Positions 20,789 through 28,578 of a DNA stretch of 28,578 nucleotides are shown piece after piece. This DNA is from Candidatus Pelagibacter sp. (GTDB taxonomy: Bacteria > Pseudomonadota > Alphaproteobacteria > Pelagibacterales > Pelagibacteraceae): positions 1 to 28,578 of the forward strand of contig PAGZ01000023.1 in NCBI GenBank assembly GCA_002704625.1. The letters run 5' to 3'. Position numbers and translations under genes: made by a program. The notes beneath the pieces are model-generated. The model did no database searches. It was given only the letters and a program-made list of their open reading frames with translations, and was not told the DNA's origin. The number at the start of each line of letters is the position of its first letter. The first letter of the stretch is position 1.

Positions 20789-23632
20789 TTAAATTATTCC
20801 TCCCGCAAATCCCTTTGAGAAATTATGCAGATTAGTTGCGTTAGATCCTTTAATCATTAAAAAATCCCCATTTCTTAAAATTTTTAAAATCTGGTTTTTG
20901 AATAATTTCAAATCTTTCACCACTGCACCCTTTTTGTTTTTTTTTAAAAATTTGTATGTTTCCAAAGATTTTTCTCCATAAGTAAAAGTTTTATCAATAT
21001 CGCTGTTATTTATTAGTTTAGAGATTTTTTTGTGATAAATTAGTGAATTCTTGCCAAGTTCCAACATATCCCCAAAAAGAAAGTATTTTTTTTTGCCTTT
21101 TTTTTGAATATCAGAAAAATTCTCAATTGCAGATTTCACGGATAATGGATTAGCATTATAACTTTCGTCAATTAGATAAAACTTTTTGTTAAATTTGTTT
21201 ACTTTATTAATTTTTCCCCTTCCTTTAAGAAGAATTTGTTTTTTAAAAAAATTTTTTAGATAACCTAAATCTAAATTTAGCTCATTAACTACTGCAATAC
21301 ACGATAAAATATTCATTATATTATTTTTATTCGCATTGTTTGTTTTTAATGTAATTCTTTTCTTGTTTATCATGATATTTAAGAGTAGAGAGCCTTGTTT
21401 TTTTATTAAATTAATAAATCTGATATCTGATTTTTTCGAATAACCAAAGGATAAAATTTTAATTTTGTTTCTTTTTGCTATCTTGCTAAAATAATTAAAA
21501 AATTTGTCATCCCTATTTAAAATTATAGTTCCGTTTTTTTGTATATTAAATATAATTTCACTCTTTGCCTTAGCAATGCCCTTAATATTTTTAAAGTTTT
21601 CTAGGTGCGCTTCTGAAACATTTGTTATTATTCCAATGTGTGGTTTTACTAATTTAGAAAGCTTATTAATTTCATTAAATTTACTCATTCCAATTTCAAA
21701 AACTCCAAAATCATCATCTGGATCTATATTTGAAATACTTAAAGGGACTCCGTAATGATTATTATATGACTTTGGTGAAAAGTAAGTTTTTGAATATTGC
21801 ATTAATAAATTACCCAGCATAGTTTTAACTGTAGTTTTTCCTGAACTTCCTGTAACAGCTATAAATTTTGCTGAAGACAAGTTCCTTTTCTTTTCAGCAA
21901 AATGATTTAAAAATTTCATTGTGTTTTTAACCCGAATTAATTTTAGTTTTTTTCCAGTCGGTCTAGATATTATGCAATAATTAGCTTTATTTTTGATCGC
22001 TTGATTTAAAAAATTATGACCATCTTTTCTTCTACCTTTTAAAGCAATAAATAGATTATTTTTTTTTATAGTTCTAGAATTAATTGAAATTTGATCAAAT
22101 AATAAATTCTTTTTTGTTTTTAATATACTTTTTAAAATTTGACCATTGTACTTCAAATAATTGTTTTTTTTATCAAATAAATTATTTTTAATTTTAAAAT
22201 TTTTTACTATATTTTTATCACTTAAAAAAATCCTCTTTTTACCTAAATCTTGGTAGGTCTCATGACCCTTACCTGCAATTAAAATTATTTCATATGGACT
22301 TGAATTTTTTAATGCATAAATAATTGCTCTTTTTCTTCCTCCAATATTTTTTGCGGATGAATTTTTTAATCCTTTCAAAATATCTTCTCTTATTTTTTTT
22401 GAACTCTCACCTCTTGGATTATCATCCGTGATATAAATTTTATCACAATATTTTTTTGCAACGGTTCCCATTATTTTTCTTTTTCTTTTATCTCTATCCC
22501 CGCCACAACCAAAAATTACTGTAATTTTTTTTTGGAAATGTTCTCTTAAAGATAATATTGCATTTCGTAACGCATCAGGAGTGTGGGCATAATCTAAAAA
22601 TATTTTAGATTGATTTGGTAAAGTGCGTATTAATTGTAATCTACCATCAACACTTTTAATACTTTGAATCTTCTTAAAAATATCTTTTATTTTTAAACCG
22701 CATATGCTCGATGCTAAAATTGCCATTAATAAATTTTTTATTTGTATGGATCCATATAAATTAATTTTGAGTTTATATATTCTATTGTTTAATTTAATTT
22801 CTAAAATTTGACAGTTTTTAAAAATTTTATGATTTAAAATTTTGAATGAATTACTTTTTGATCCAATAGTATAAATCTTTAATTTTCTTTTTTTTTGAAT
22901 TTTTTTAATAATTTTATATTGTTTAATATCAGTATCTGTAATCACTGCTCCCTTTTTTTTTACAAGATTTTTGAATAGCAAAAGTTTAGAGTTGAGATAA
23001 TCGTTCATATTCTTGTGATAATCCAAATGATCATGACTTAGGTTGGTAAAAATACCTGCTTTGATATTCAAATAATTTAATCTTTTCTGTTTTAATCCGT
23101 GACTAGAAGCCTCAACAATAATATTATTAATTCCTCTTTTCCAAATTTCATTCAGATCTTTATTAAGTGTTAAAGAGTCTAATGTTGTTAAATTTCTTTG
23201 TTTTAGTATCTTATTTGTTCTTAAACCCAGAGTTCCAATAAAGCCAGTTTTTTTATTTTGTAAAATAAAAATTTGGCAAAAAAAATCCGCTATTGAGGTT
23301 TTGCCATTTGTTCCAGTTACAGCAATAATATTTTTTGGTTTATTTTTAAAAAACCTTGAACTTATTTTGGCAAGGATATTTCTTGTATCTTTAGATTTTA
23401 TAAATAATGCCTTAGTATTTTCTTTTATTTTTTGAGAACTAATTACTACTTTTGCACCTTTAGAAATTGCCTCTTTTATGTAATCATTTCCATTAAATTT
23501 ATTTCCTTTAATAGAAACGAATAAATTTCCTTTTCTAATTTTTCTGCTATCAAAAGAAATACCATTAATTTTGGTATCAGCAATTTGAGGTTTGAGATTA
23601 CTAATTAGATTTTTTAACAACATAGTTGTCAT
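20789..23632 (-). CDS. murEF: MurE-MurF fusion: UDP-MurNAc-tripeptide synthetase / D-Ala-D-Ala-adding enzyme
   Basis: One 947-aa reading frame carries two complete Mur ligases. The MurE half (about 1-480) adds meso-diaminopimelate. It has S-F-D-S-R near 26, the ATP loop T-G-T-N-G-K-T at 106-112, E-A-S-S-H-G-L, S-H-D-H-L-D-Y-H, D-Y-A-H-T-P-D-A-L, and D-N-P-R near 403, the motif that selects diaminopimelate over lysine. The MurF half (about 487-947) adds D-Ala-D-Ala. It has S-I-N-S-R-T-I, the ATP loop T-G-S-S-G-K-T-T near 592, N-N-H-Y-G-V-P-L, and D-E-S-Y-N-A-N-P. No stop or restart lies between, and the linker of about 15-20 residues is Lys/Asn-rich. The ATG at 23632 overlaps ftsI by 32 bp; an ATG at 23623 is an alternative. 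Normally murE and murF are separate adjacent genes. Confidence 0.95.
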   Translation of the reverse strand: MTTMLLKNLISNLKPQIADTKINGISFDSRKIRKGNLFVSIKGNKFNGNDYIKEAISKGAKVVISSQKIKENTKALFIKSKDTRNILAKISSRFFKNKPKNIIAVTGTNGKTSIADFFCQIFILQNKKTGFIGTLGLRTNKILKQRNLTTLDSLTLNKDLNEIWKRGINNIIVEASSHGLKQKRLNYLNIKAGIFTNLSHDHLDYHKNMNDYLNSKLLLFKNLVKKKGAVITDTDIKQYKIIKKIQKKRKLKIYTIGSKSNSFKILNHKIFKNCQILEIKLNNRIYKLKINLYGSIQIKNLLMAILASSICGLKIKDIFKKIQSIKSVDGRLQLIRTLPNQSKIFLDYAHTPDALRNAILSLREHFQKKITVIFGCGGDRDKRKRKIMGTVAKKYCDKIYITDDNPRGESSKKIREDILKGLKNSSAKNIGGRKRAIIYALKNSSPYEIILIAGKGHETYQDLGKKRIFLSDKNIVKNFKIKNNLFDKKNNYLKYNGQILKSILKTKKNLLFDQISINSRTIKKNNLFIALKGRRKDGHNFLNQAIKNKANYCIISRPTGKKLKLIRVKNTMKFLNHFAEKKRNLSSAKFIAVTGSSGKTTVKTMLGNLLMQYSKTYFSPKSYNNHYGVPLSISNIDPDDDFGVFEIGMSKFNEINKLSKLVKPHIGIITNVSEAHLENFKNIKGIAKAKSEIIFNIQKNGTIILNRDDKFFNYFSKIAKRNKIKILSFGYSKKSDIRFINLIKKQGSLLLNIMINKKRITLKTNNANKNNIMNILSCIAVVNELNLDLGYLKNFFKKQILLKGRGKINKVNKFNKKFYLIDESYNANPLSVKSAIENFSDIQKKGKKKYFLFGDMLELGKNSLIYHKKISKLINNSDIDKTFTYGEKSLETYKFLKKNKKGAVVKDLKLFKNQILKILRNGDFLMIKGSNATNLHNFSKGFAGGII

Positions 23633-25334
23633 AAAAATCGATTTTCTTTATGGCTAAAATAGGTCCAATTTTTTCTATAATTTTGCCTGCTATTTCAACT
23701 GATGTCCATCCAGCTGTATTATAGGGTGTTCCTTTGTATTTCCAGCCACTACCATCTTTATAATGGTATATATAATCTTTACTAGGTTTTGGTTCGTCCA
23801 AAAGCACCAATAAAATATACTTTGGTTTTGATATAGGAAAAACAGCAACAAATGTATTAATTTTATTTTTTGAATAAATTCCATTAAATGATTTTTGAGC
23901 TGTGCCTGTTTTTCCACCAACTTCATATCCCTTTATATTTGCAAAATTAGCAGTACCTTCTTTTGTGGATACAATTTTTCTTAAAATTGGATTAATTTTT
24001 TTTGAAACTTCTTCATTTAAAACTCTAACTTTTTTCTCAACTTTGTGCCCGTTTTTAATTAAAGTCGGTTTTAAATTAAAACCACCGTTAGATATAATTG
24101 AATAACCTTTCGCTAACTGTAAAAGTGTCGTGGTAATTCCGTGGCCAAAAGATGCTGTTGCTAGCTTGCATTTTCCCCATCTGAAAGATATTGGCACACC
24201 AACTTCGTCGATATCAAATTCTATTTTATTTAAAACACCTATATTCTGGAGAAAATTTTTCATCTTTTCTCCACCAATTTTCTGAGCAATTCTTACTGAT
24301 CCAATATTACCTGATCTTATTAAAATTTGTTCTGCAGTAAGATCAGATGGAATTTTTTCGTCGTATTCGCCAATTGGTCTTCCAGCACAGCTTATTTTTT
24401 TTGGAAGATTTTTAAATAATGTATTAGTTTCTACGACACCTTCGTTTAAAGCTCCAGCTAAAGTAAAAGTTTTAAAAACTGAACCAAGTTCATAAACACC
24501 TTTTGTAGCCCTATTAATATAATTTACATCATCAATTGTTTTTCTTTTATTTATGTCAAAATCAGGTAATGAAACCATTGAAAGTATTTCTCCATTATCT
24601 ATATTCATTAAAATTGATGCGCTTCCAATATTATTGAAAACTTTTTGAAATTTAACTAGTTCTTCTCTTATTAAATATTGAATATTCGTATCTAAGGATA
24701 TAACTAATGGTTTTTTATTTAATCTTAATTGCTTATCAAAAGACCTTTCTAGCCCGGATATTCCAATATTATCATCATCAATCTGCCCTAGGACATGACT
24801 AAATAAATTTTTGTGAGGATATATTCTAGTTTGAGTCTTTTCAAATAATATACCCTTTTCTCCCAGTGACCATAATTTTAGTTTTTCATCTTCGCTTATA
24901 TTTTTTTTTAAATAAAAATATTTATTTTTATCAATTTTATTTTTTATATTTAAAGTGTTTATTTCTGGGTAAAGTAATTTTATTTTTAAAATAAATTTTT
25001 TTTTATCTTTAATAAGATTTGGTTTAACAGCTGCATTATAAACTCTTATATTTTTTGCAATTATAATTCCATTTCTATCAACAATGTCTGATCTTATTAG
25101 TTTAAAAATTTTATTATAATAGTTTTGAGTATTTTTAAAATTTGACTCTTTTAAAGATATTGCAAGAATTTTGATCGAGAAAATTGAAATTAAACAAAAA
25201 AAAACAAAAAAAAGTAAATAAACCCTATCTTCACTTATTTTCAAACCTACTTTGCTTAATGATTTGCTTGAATAATGGTTGTAATCCTTAAAAAAAAAAC
25301 TTTTTTGATTGGATTTTTTTTTATTTTTTTCCAT
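23601..25334 (-). CDS. ftsI: Septal peptidoglycan transpeptidase FtsI (PBP3)
   Basis: FtsI crosslinks septal peptidoglycan and is the partner of FtsW. The 577-aa protein has a basic cytoplasmic segment, one membrane helix at about 38-57, a periplasmic pedestal domain, and a C-terminal penicillin-binding domain. The three active-site motifs are seen: S-V-F-K with Ser near 285, S-G-N near 341, and K-T-G-T near 472. A T10/A10 run near codon 14 reads in frame (F-F-F). The ATG at 25332-25334 overlaps the end of ftsL by 14 bp, and the end overlaps murEF by up to 32 bp. Cluster position supports FtsI over PBP2. Confidence 0.96.
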   Translation of the reverse strand: MEKNKKKSNQKSFFFKDYNHYSSKSLSKVGLKISEDRVYLLFFVFFCLISIFSIKILAISLKESNFKNTQNYYNKIFKLIRSDIVDRNGIIIAKNIRVYNAAVKPNLIKDKKKFILKIKLLYPEINTLNIKNKIDKNKYFYLKKNISEDEKLKLWSLGEKGILFEKTQTRIYPHKNLFSHVLGQIDDDNIGISGLERSFDKQLRLNKKPLVISLDTNIQYLIREELVKFQKVFNNIGSASILMNIDNGEILSMVSLPDFDINKRKTIDDVNYINRATKGVYELGSVFKTFTLAGALNEGVVETNTLFKNLPKKISCAGRPIGEYDEKIPSDLTAEQILIRSGNIGSVRIAQKIGGEKMKNFLQNIGVLNKIEFDIDEVGVPISFRWGKCKLATASFGHGITTTLLQLAKGYSIISNGGFNLKPTLIKNGHKVEKKVRVLNEEVSKKINPILRKIVSTKEGTANFANIKGYEVGGKTGTAQKSFNGIYSKNKINTFVAVFPISKPKYILLVLLDEPKPSKDYIYHYKDGSGWKYKGTPYNTAGWTSVEIAGKIIEKIGPILAIKKIDFYDNYVVKKSN

Positions 25335-25656
25335 ATTTTTTTTTCTCTGTAAAATTCTTAGTTTGTTTTGAATTATAATTTATATATTCTTTTGTAGACA
25401 AAAATATTCTTGAGTGGTCAAATTCAAAATATTTCCCATTTTCAAAATTTGAAATTTTTTTAGTCAAGCTTTCTGGGCTCGAAAGATATATATAGTCTAT
25501 CTCAGCATCCATTAGTTCTTTTTCTAAAACATTAACTTGAAGATTTAATTTTTCAATCGTTTTTTCGATATTCCTTGTATTATTTTTAACTACAGAAGTT
25601 AAAATCATAAAAGTAAAAAAAATTGATAAAGAAATTAAAATATATCTATTAAACAT
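25321..25656 (-). CDS. ftsL: Cell division protein FtsL
   Basis: FtsL is a small bitopic protein that forms a complex with FtsB and FtsQ and activates FtsWI. The 111-aa product has a membrane helix at about 5-23 and then a periplasmic helical segment with coiled-coil spacing (I-E-K-L-N-L-Q-V-N-V-L-E-K-E-L, about 34-48). L-S-S-P-E-S-L-T-K-K-I fits the common S/T-P-x-R/S-L-E-K end of the FtsL helix. The C-terminal tail is Lys-rich. Sequence alone is weak for this family; size, topology and place between rsmH and ftsI decide it. It overlaps rsmH by 8 bp and ftsI by 14 bp. Confidence 0.88.
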   Translation of the reverse strand: MFNRYILISLSIFFTFMILTSVVKNNTRNIEKTIEKLNLQVNVLEKELMDAEIDYIYLSSPESLTKKISNFENGKYFEFDHSRIFLSTKEYINYNSKQTKNFTEKKKYGKK

Positions 25657-26662
25657 TTCTTTTCTCCAATTCTAAATATTGAAAAAATTTATTTTTAAAC
25701 TCATCTGGATAAAAATAATTATCTTTACTCCTGCTAGCGAATCTAAGTTTAGCCGACCTCGATCTGTTATTTTCTTTTATTTCTTCACTAGAAGGTCTTA
25801 TTATTTTGTTTTTATAATTTTGAAAAAGAACTTTTTTTTTATCATTATCTGGATAATATCTAGAACTTCTTGATTTATTCGAAGAATAATTTGAAAAAAA
25901 AAACTTGGCTATTTTATCTTCGATAGAATGAAATGTTACAACTATTATTTTTCCATTCTCCTTTAAAACTTTGCTTGCTGCAATAAGACCATCTACAAGT
26001 TCAGAATTTTCCTTATTTACAAAAATTCTTATGGCCTGGAAAACTTGTGTTGATATATTAATTTTTTTTTTAAAATTTCTTTTCTTACTTTTTTTAATTA
26101 TATTTATTAATTCAGGAACTGAGCTAAATGGTTTATTTGCTCTTTGTTTTACTATGTTAGATGCAATGTTAAAAGCCTCTTTTTCTTCTCCGAATAATCT
26201 AAAAATATCTGTGAGAGTTTTAAGTTCTAAATTATTTAAAACATCTAAAGCACTTATCGAATTTAAACCCATGCGCATGTCTGCTTTCCCCTTAGAATTA
26301 AATGAAAATCCTCTATCTAAGTCAGAAATTTGTAAGGAGGAAATCCCAAGATCAAAAATGATGCAGTCAATTTTGGTATTTTTATTTACCACTTTCTCTA
26401 GATCGCTAAATTTTAAATTGTAAAAATTAAATCGTTTCTTGTATTTTTTTTTGATTTTATTAACATACTTTTCTGTCTGAACATCACGGTCTAATGCAAT
26501 AACTTTGGTTTTAGGAAAAGAAAGTAAAGCATTGCTGTACCCGCCGGCCCCAAAAGTACAATCAATAAATATTCCGCCTTTCTGAGGATTGCAGATACTC
26601 AATATCTGATCTAACATTACAGGGTAATGAGGAGAACTTTTTAGAGATGAAATATATTTCAT
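25649..26662 (-). CDS. rsmH: 16S rRNA (cytosine-1402-N4)-methyltransferase RsmH (MraW)
   Basis: RsmH methylates N4 of C1402 in the decoding centre of 16S rRNA using S-adenosylmethionine. The 337-aa protein begins with the family's H-Y-P-V-M-L-D-Q-I. It shows the SAM site D-C-T-F-G-A-G-G-Y-S at about 34-43, D-L-G-I-S-S-L-Q-I near 105, D-R-G-F-S-F, D-M-R-M, Q-A-I-R-I-F-V-N-x-E, and V-T-F-H-S-I-E-D near 240. It lies 11 bases after the true end of the ftsZ coding region. In the usual dcw order it directly follows mraZ; here ftsZ is inserted between them. Confidence 0.96.
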   Translation of the reverse strand: MKYISSLKSSPHYPVMLDQILSICNPQKGGIFIDCTFGAGGYSNALLSFPKTKVIALDRDVQTEKYVNKIKKKYKKRFNFYNLKFSDLEKVVNKNTKIDCIIFDLGISSLQISDLDRGFSFNSKGKADMRMGLNSISALDVLNNLELKTLTDIFRLFGEEKEAFNIASNIVKQRANKPFSSVPELINIIKKSKKRNFKKKINISTQVFQAIRIFVNKENSELVDGLIAASKVLKENGKIIVVTFHSIEDKIAKFFFSNYSSNKSRSSRYYPDNDKKKVLFQNYKNKIIRPSSEEIKENNRSRSAKLRFASRSKDNYFYPDEFKNKFFQYLELEKRNV

Positions 26663-26673
26663 CTATTTCAGAA

Positions 26674-27006
26674 TTAGAATTTTTGTTTTCTTAAAAAAGC
26701 CGGTATTTCAAAGTCCTCGTCCTCTTTTAATATAGCATCTTCATTATTTTCTGATGAGATGTCAGAGACACCTTCATCAGAAAATAATTGGGGGGAACTA
26801 TCATCTTGAACAACATCGGCTCCAGAAATATTATTTGACTTTTCTTCATAAATAGAAATATCTTCAATAATTACTTCTTCTGGTTGGTCGACTTTTTCCT
26901 CTTTTGCCTGTTCTTGGTTTTCAGAATTTTCAAAATAAGCTGCATTCTCTAATGAAACTCCTGAAATTAAATCTTCTTGTTTATTTAAAACATTATCATC
27001 TTTAAT
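26674..27006 (-). CDS. ftsZ: FtsZ C-terminal tail, in frame after an internal TAA
   Basis: Directly after the TAA at 27007-27009 the same frame runs open for 110 codons to a TAA at 26674-26676. The segment is acidic and low in hydrophobic residues, like the disordered FtsZ linker. It ends in E-D-E-D-F-E-I-P-A-F-L-R-K-Q-K-F. The E-I-P-A-F-L-R-K-Q part is the conserved C-terminal peptide of FtsZ, which binds FtsA and other membrane tethers. There is no Met codon and no GTG or TTG start in the segment, so separate translation is not expected. With the tail FtsZ would be 483 codons, close to the roughly 500 aa usual in alphaproteobacteria. The stop is therefore a mutation, an error, or a site of readthrough. 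Confidence 0.85.
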   Translation of the reverse strand: MKDDNVLNKQEDLISGVSLENAAYFENSENQEQAKEEKVDQPEEVIIEDISIYEEKSNNISGADVVQDDSSPQLFSDEGVSDISSENNEDAILKEDEDFEIPAFLRKQKF

Positions 27007-28125
27007 TTACTCATTTAATTTTAATGCAGTTGCACCTTGAATCGATCCAAGATCTGGCATTTTAGGGATATTTGTCTTATTTGATAAATCATCAGAATAT
27101 CCAGAATTTCTTGTATGAATTCTGTGAACATTGTCTAAAACTGATTTTGACTCTGGTGTTTCTCCATCAAGAGATGTTGCAACGATAGAAACTCTCATTT
27201 TTCCGTTTAGATTTTCATCTTTTATTGCTCCAAATATTAGTTCCGCTTCCGGATCAACTTCAGCTCTTATTTTGTTAACTGCCTGATCAACCTCAAAAAG
27301 TTTTATATCTTCTCCACCTGTAATGTTTACAAGTAATCCTTTTGCGCCCTTTAATGAGTAATCATCTATTAAAGGATTATTTAATGCAAGTTCTGTTGCT
27401 GCGATTGCTCGGTTTTCACCTTCTGCTTCACCAGTTCCCATCATGGCTTTGCCCATAGAACTCATAACAGTTTCGACATCAGCAAAATCTAAATTGATTA
27501 ATCCAGGTCTCACCATAAGATCTGTGACGCTTCGAACACCATGTTTTAAAACATCATTTGATAAAGAAAAAGATTTTTCAAAAGTAGTTGCCTCATTTGC
27601 GATTTTAAAAAGATTTTGATTAGGTACAACTATTGATGCATCTAAATGTTGTTTCAATTTTGCCCAACCCTCTGTTGCTCTTCTCATTCTTTTTGGTCCC
27701 TCATAAGAAAAAGGTAAAGTGATTACTCCCACAGTCAAAATATTTAATTCCTTAGCAGCTCTAGCTATTACATGAGATGCGCCTGTACCTGTTCCACCCC
27801 CCATTCCAGCGGTAATGAAAACCATGTTGGCTCCTTGAAGGTAAGTTACTATTTCATTCAAAGACTCGTCAGCAGCAGCTTGTCCGATATCATGTTTTGC
27901 CCCTGCACCAAGACCTTTTGTTAAATTCATTCCTATTTGTATTTTTGCATCTGCTTTGTTGACTTTTAAATCTTGAGCATCGGTATTTACTGCCACAAAC
28001 TCTACTCCTTGCATGCCGTCTTCGATCATTGCATTAATTGCGTTACCACCTGCTCCACCAACTCCCATAACCAATATTCTTGGTTTTAATTCTTTCAACT
28101 CTCCACCACCAATATTAATCGTCAT
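27007..28125 (-). CDS. ftsZ: Cell division GTPase FtsZ (globular core, stops before the C-terminal tail)
   Basis: FtsZ is the tubulin-like GTPase that forms the Z ring. The 372-aa frame contains the whole polymerising core: G-V-G-G-A-G-G-N-A-I-N at about 21-31, the tubulin signature G-G-G-T-G-T-G near 110, N-L-D-F-A-D-V in the T7 loop (about 208) that completes GTP hydrolysis in the next subunit, and G-T-G-E-A-E-G-E-N-R-A. It ends K-L-N-E-TAA; the linker and FtsA-binding peptide follow in the same frame. The ATG at 28125 overlaps the mraZ stop (ATGA) and has the best ribosome binding site in the window. The place between mraZ and rsmH is unusual; ftsZ normally follows ftsA. Confidence 0.96.
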   Translation of the reverse strand: MTINIGGGELKELKPRILVMGVGGAGGNAINAMIEDGMQGVEFVAVNTDAQDLKVNKADAKIQIGMNLTKGLGAGAKHDIGQAAADESLNEIVTYLQGANMVFITAGMGGGTGTGASHVIARAAKELNILTVGVITLPFSYEGPKRMRRATEGWAKLKQHLDASIVVPNQNLFKIANEATTFEKSFSLSNDVLKHGVRSVTDLMVRPGLINLDFADVETVMSSMGKAMMGTGEAEGENRAIAATELALNNPLIDDYSLKGAKGLLVNITGGEDIKLFEVDQAVNKIRAEVDPEAELIFGAIKDENLNGKMRVSIVATSLDGETPESKSVLDNVHRIHTRNSGYSDDLSNKTNIPKMPDLGSIQGATALKLNE

Positions 28126-28578
28126 ACACCCTCCTTTTTAAATTTATTATCCCATTTTAAAGCTGATCTATTAATATAAGATTTTTTTCTTGCTATTGAC
28201 TTGAAATTCTCGAAAGTTTTAGGATCCCACATTTGAAAAACTTTTCCTAAGCCAACAAAAATAATACTCGATTTAATTTTTGCGTGTTTTAATAATTTAA
28301 TCGGAATTGATACTCTGCCTTCACTATCAAAATTGAGATTTATACTTTCTGATAAAACAGATGTTGCAAAATAATCTCTTTTATCTTCAAAAGGTCCTAA
28401 AGAATCGATACTTTCTGATAACTTTTCGATTCTGTCTTGAGCACAACCATCTAAAGCTGAGTGATTAAAAGAAGGGTAAGTAATAAAACCATTGTAACCC
28501 ATAGAATTTAGATATGCTCTAAAACTAGATGGCACGGACACCCTTCCCTTTTTGTCTAATCTGTTCTCGTAACTTGAC
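28122..28578 (-). CDS. mraZ: Transcriptional regulator MraZ (first few codons outside window)
   Basis: MraZ is the DNA-binding regulator at the head of dcw clusters; in E. coli it represses its own operon. The frame is open to the right edge. The first complete codons give S-S-Y-E-N-R-L-D-K-K-G-R-V-S-V-P, the standard MraZ start, so only about 3-6 residues are missing. Two swapped-hairpin AbrB-like repeats are seen, each with a D-x-x-G-R motif: D-K-K-G-R-V-S-V-P and D-S-E-G-R-V-S-I-P. A GTG at 28541 would cut off the first motif and is not the true start. The mraZ promoter and its repeat operator would lie just beyond the window. It overlaps ftsZ by 4 bp. Confidence 0.93.
   Translation of the reverse strand, partial: SSYENRLDKKGRVSVPSSFRAYLNSMGYNGFITYPSFNHSALDGCAQDRIEKLSESIDSLGPFEDKRDYFATSVLSESINLNFDSEGRVSIPIKLLKHAKIKSSIIFVGLGKVFQMWDPKTFENFKSIARKKSYINRSALKWDNKFKKEGV
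28129..28135 (-). promoter_or_regulatory. Strong Shine-Dalgarno for ftsZ
   Basis: AGGAGGG on the minus strand lies a few bases before the ftsZ ATG, inside the last codons of mraZ. Most other genes in the cluster have weak or no such site, so ftsZ appears set for high translation, as expected for an abundant protein. Confidence 0.75.

Noticed and set aside
25971..26423. A 150-aa plus-strand ORF opposite rsmH
   Set aside because: It is fully inside rsmH on the other strand, with no known motif and no start signal; it is a shadow frame.
26674..27006. Reading the ftsZ tail as an independent small gene
   Set aside because: It has no ATG, GTG or TTG start and no ribosome binding site, and it is in the same frame as ftsZ with the FtsZ terminal peptide at its end.
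28539..28541. GTG at 28541 as the mraZ start
   Set aside because: The frame continues upstream with the conserved MraZ N-terminus including the first D-x-x-G-R motif, so the gene runs off the window edge.

Overview
The window looks like a piece of a small, very AT-rich alphaproteobacterial chromosome. The best match is the SAR11 clade (Pelagibacterales). The reasons are the by-eye base composition (about 30% GC), Lys/Asn/Ile/Phe-rich proteins, very short gaps and many 1-32 bp gene overlaps, and the alphaproteobacterial order murC-murB-ddl-ftsQ-ftsA followed by lpxC-bamD-ligA. The clade is an inference from these signs; the gene identities rest on visible motifs.

Layout. The left edge (2-91, +) holds the last codons of a SET-domain protein with a post-SET Cys motif. 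A MazG-like pyrophosphohydrolase (157-528, -) and class II fumarase fumC (596-1987, +) then diverge from a 67-bp gap. An AsmA-family protein (2000-3448, -) and uvrD (3494-5530, +) diverge from a 45-bp gap filled by a near-perfect inverted repeat. pepP (5554-7254, +) follows uvrD and its 3' end overlaps ligA by 12 bp.

From 28578 down to 7243 everything is on the minus strand. This is one tightly packed division and cell wall (dcw) cluster with an envelope/repair tail: mraZ-ftsZ-rsmH-ftsL-ftsI-murEF-mraY-murD-ftsW-murG-murC-murB-ddl-ftsQ-ftsA-lpxC-bamD-ligA. No gap exceeds about 70 bp. The Mur ligases, MraY and MurG make lipid II. FtsW and FtsI polymerise and crosslink it at the septum. FtsQ, FtsL, FtsA and FtsZ form the divisome. 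LpxC and BamD serve the outer membrane.

The unusual content is in the divisome genes. (1) ftsZ is not in its usual place between ftsA and lpxC; it sits between mraZ and rsmH. (2) ftsZ has an in-frame TAA after codon 372. The following 110 codons stay open and end in the classic FtsZ C-terminal peptide EIPAFLRKQ. (3) ftsA is split by a one-base frameshift exactly at an A10 run. (4) The reconstructed FtsA keeps its overall layout and C-terminal amphipathic helix but has lost the recognisable ATP-binding motifs of the actin fold. (5) murE and murF are fused into one 947-aa gene. Points 2 and 3 could be sequencing or assembly errors; points 1, 4 and 5 do not depend on single bases.

I see no tRNA, rRNA, CRISPR array, insertion sequence or prophage. 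Once the ftsA and ftsZ tail regions are read correctly, no stretch over 300 bases lacks a gene.
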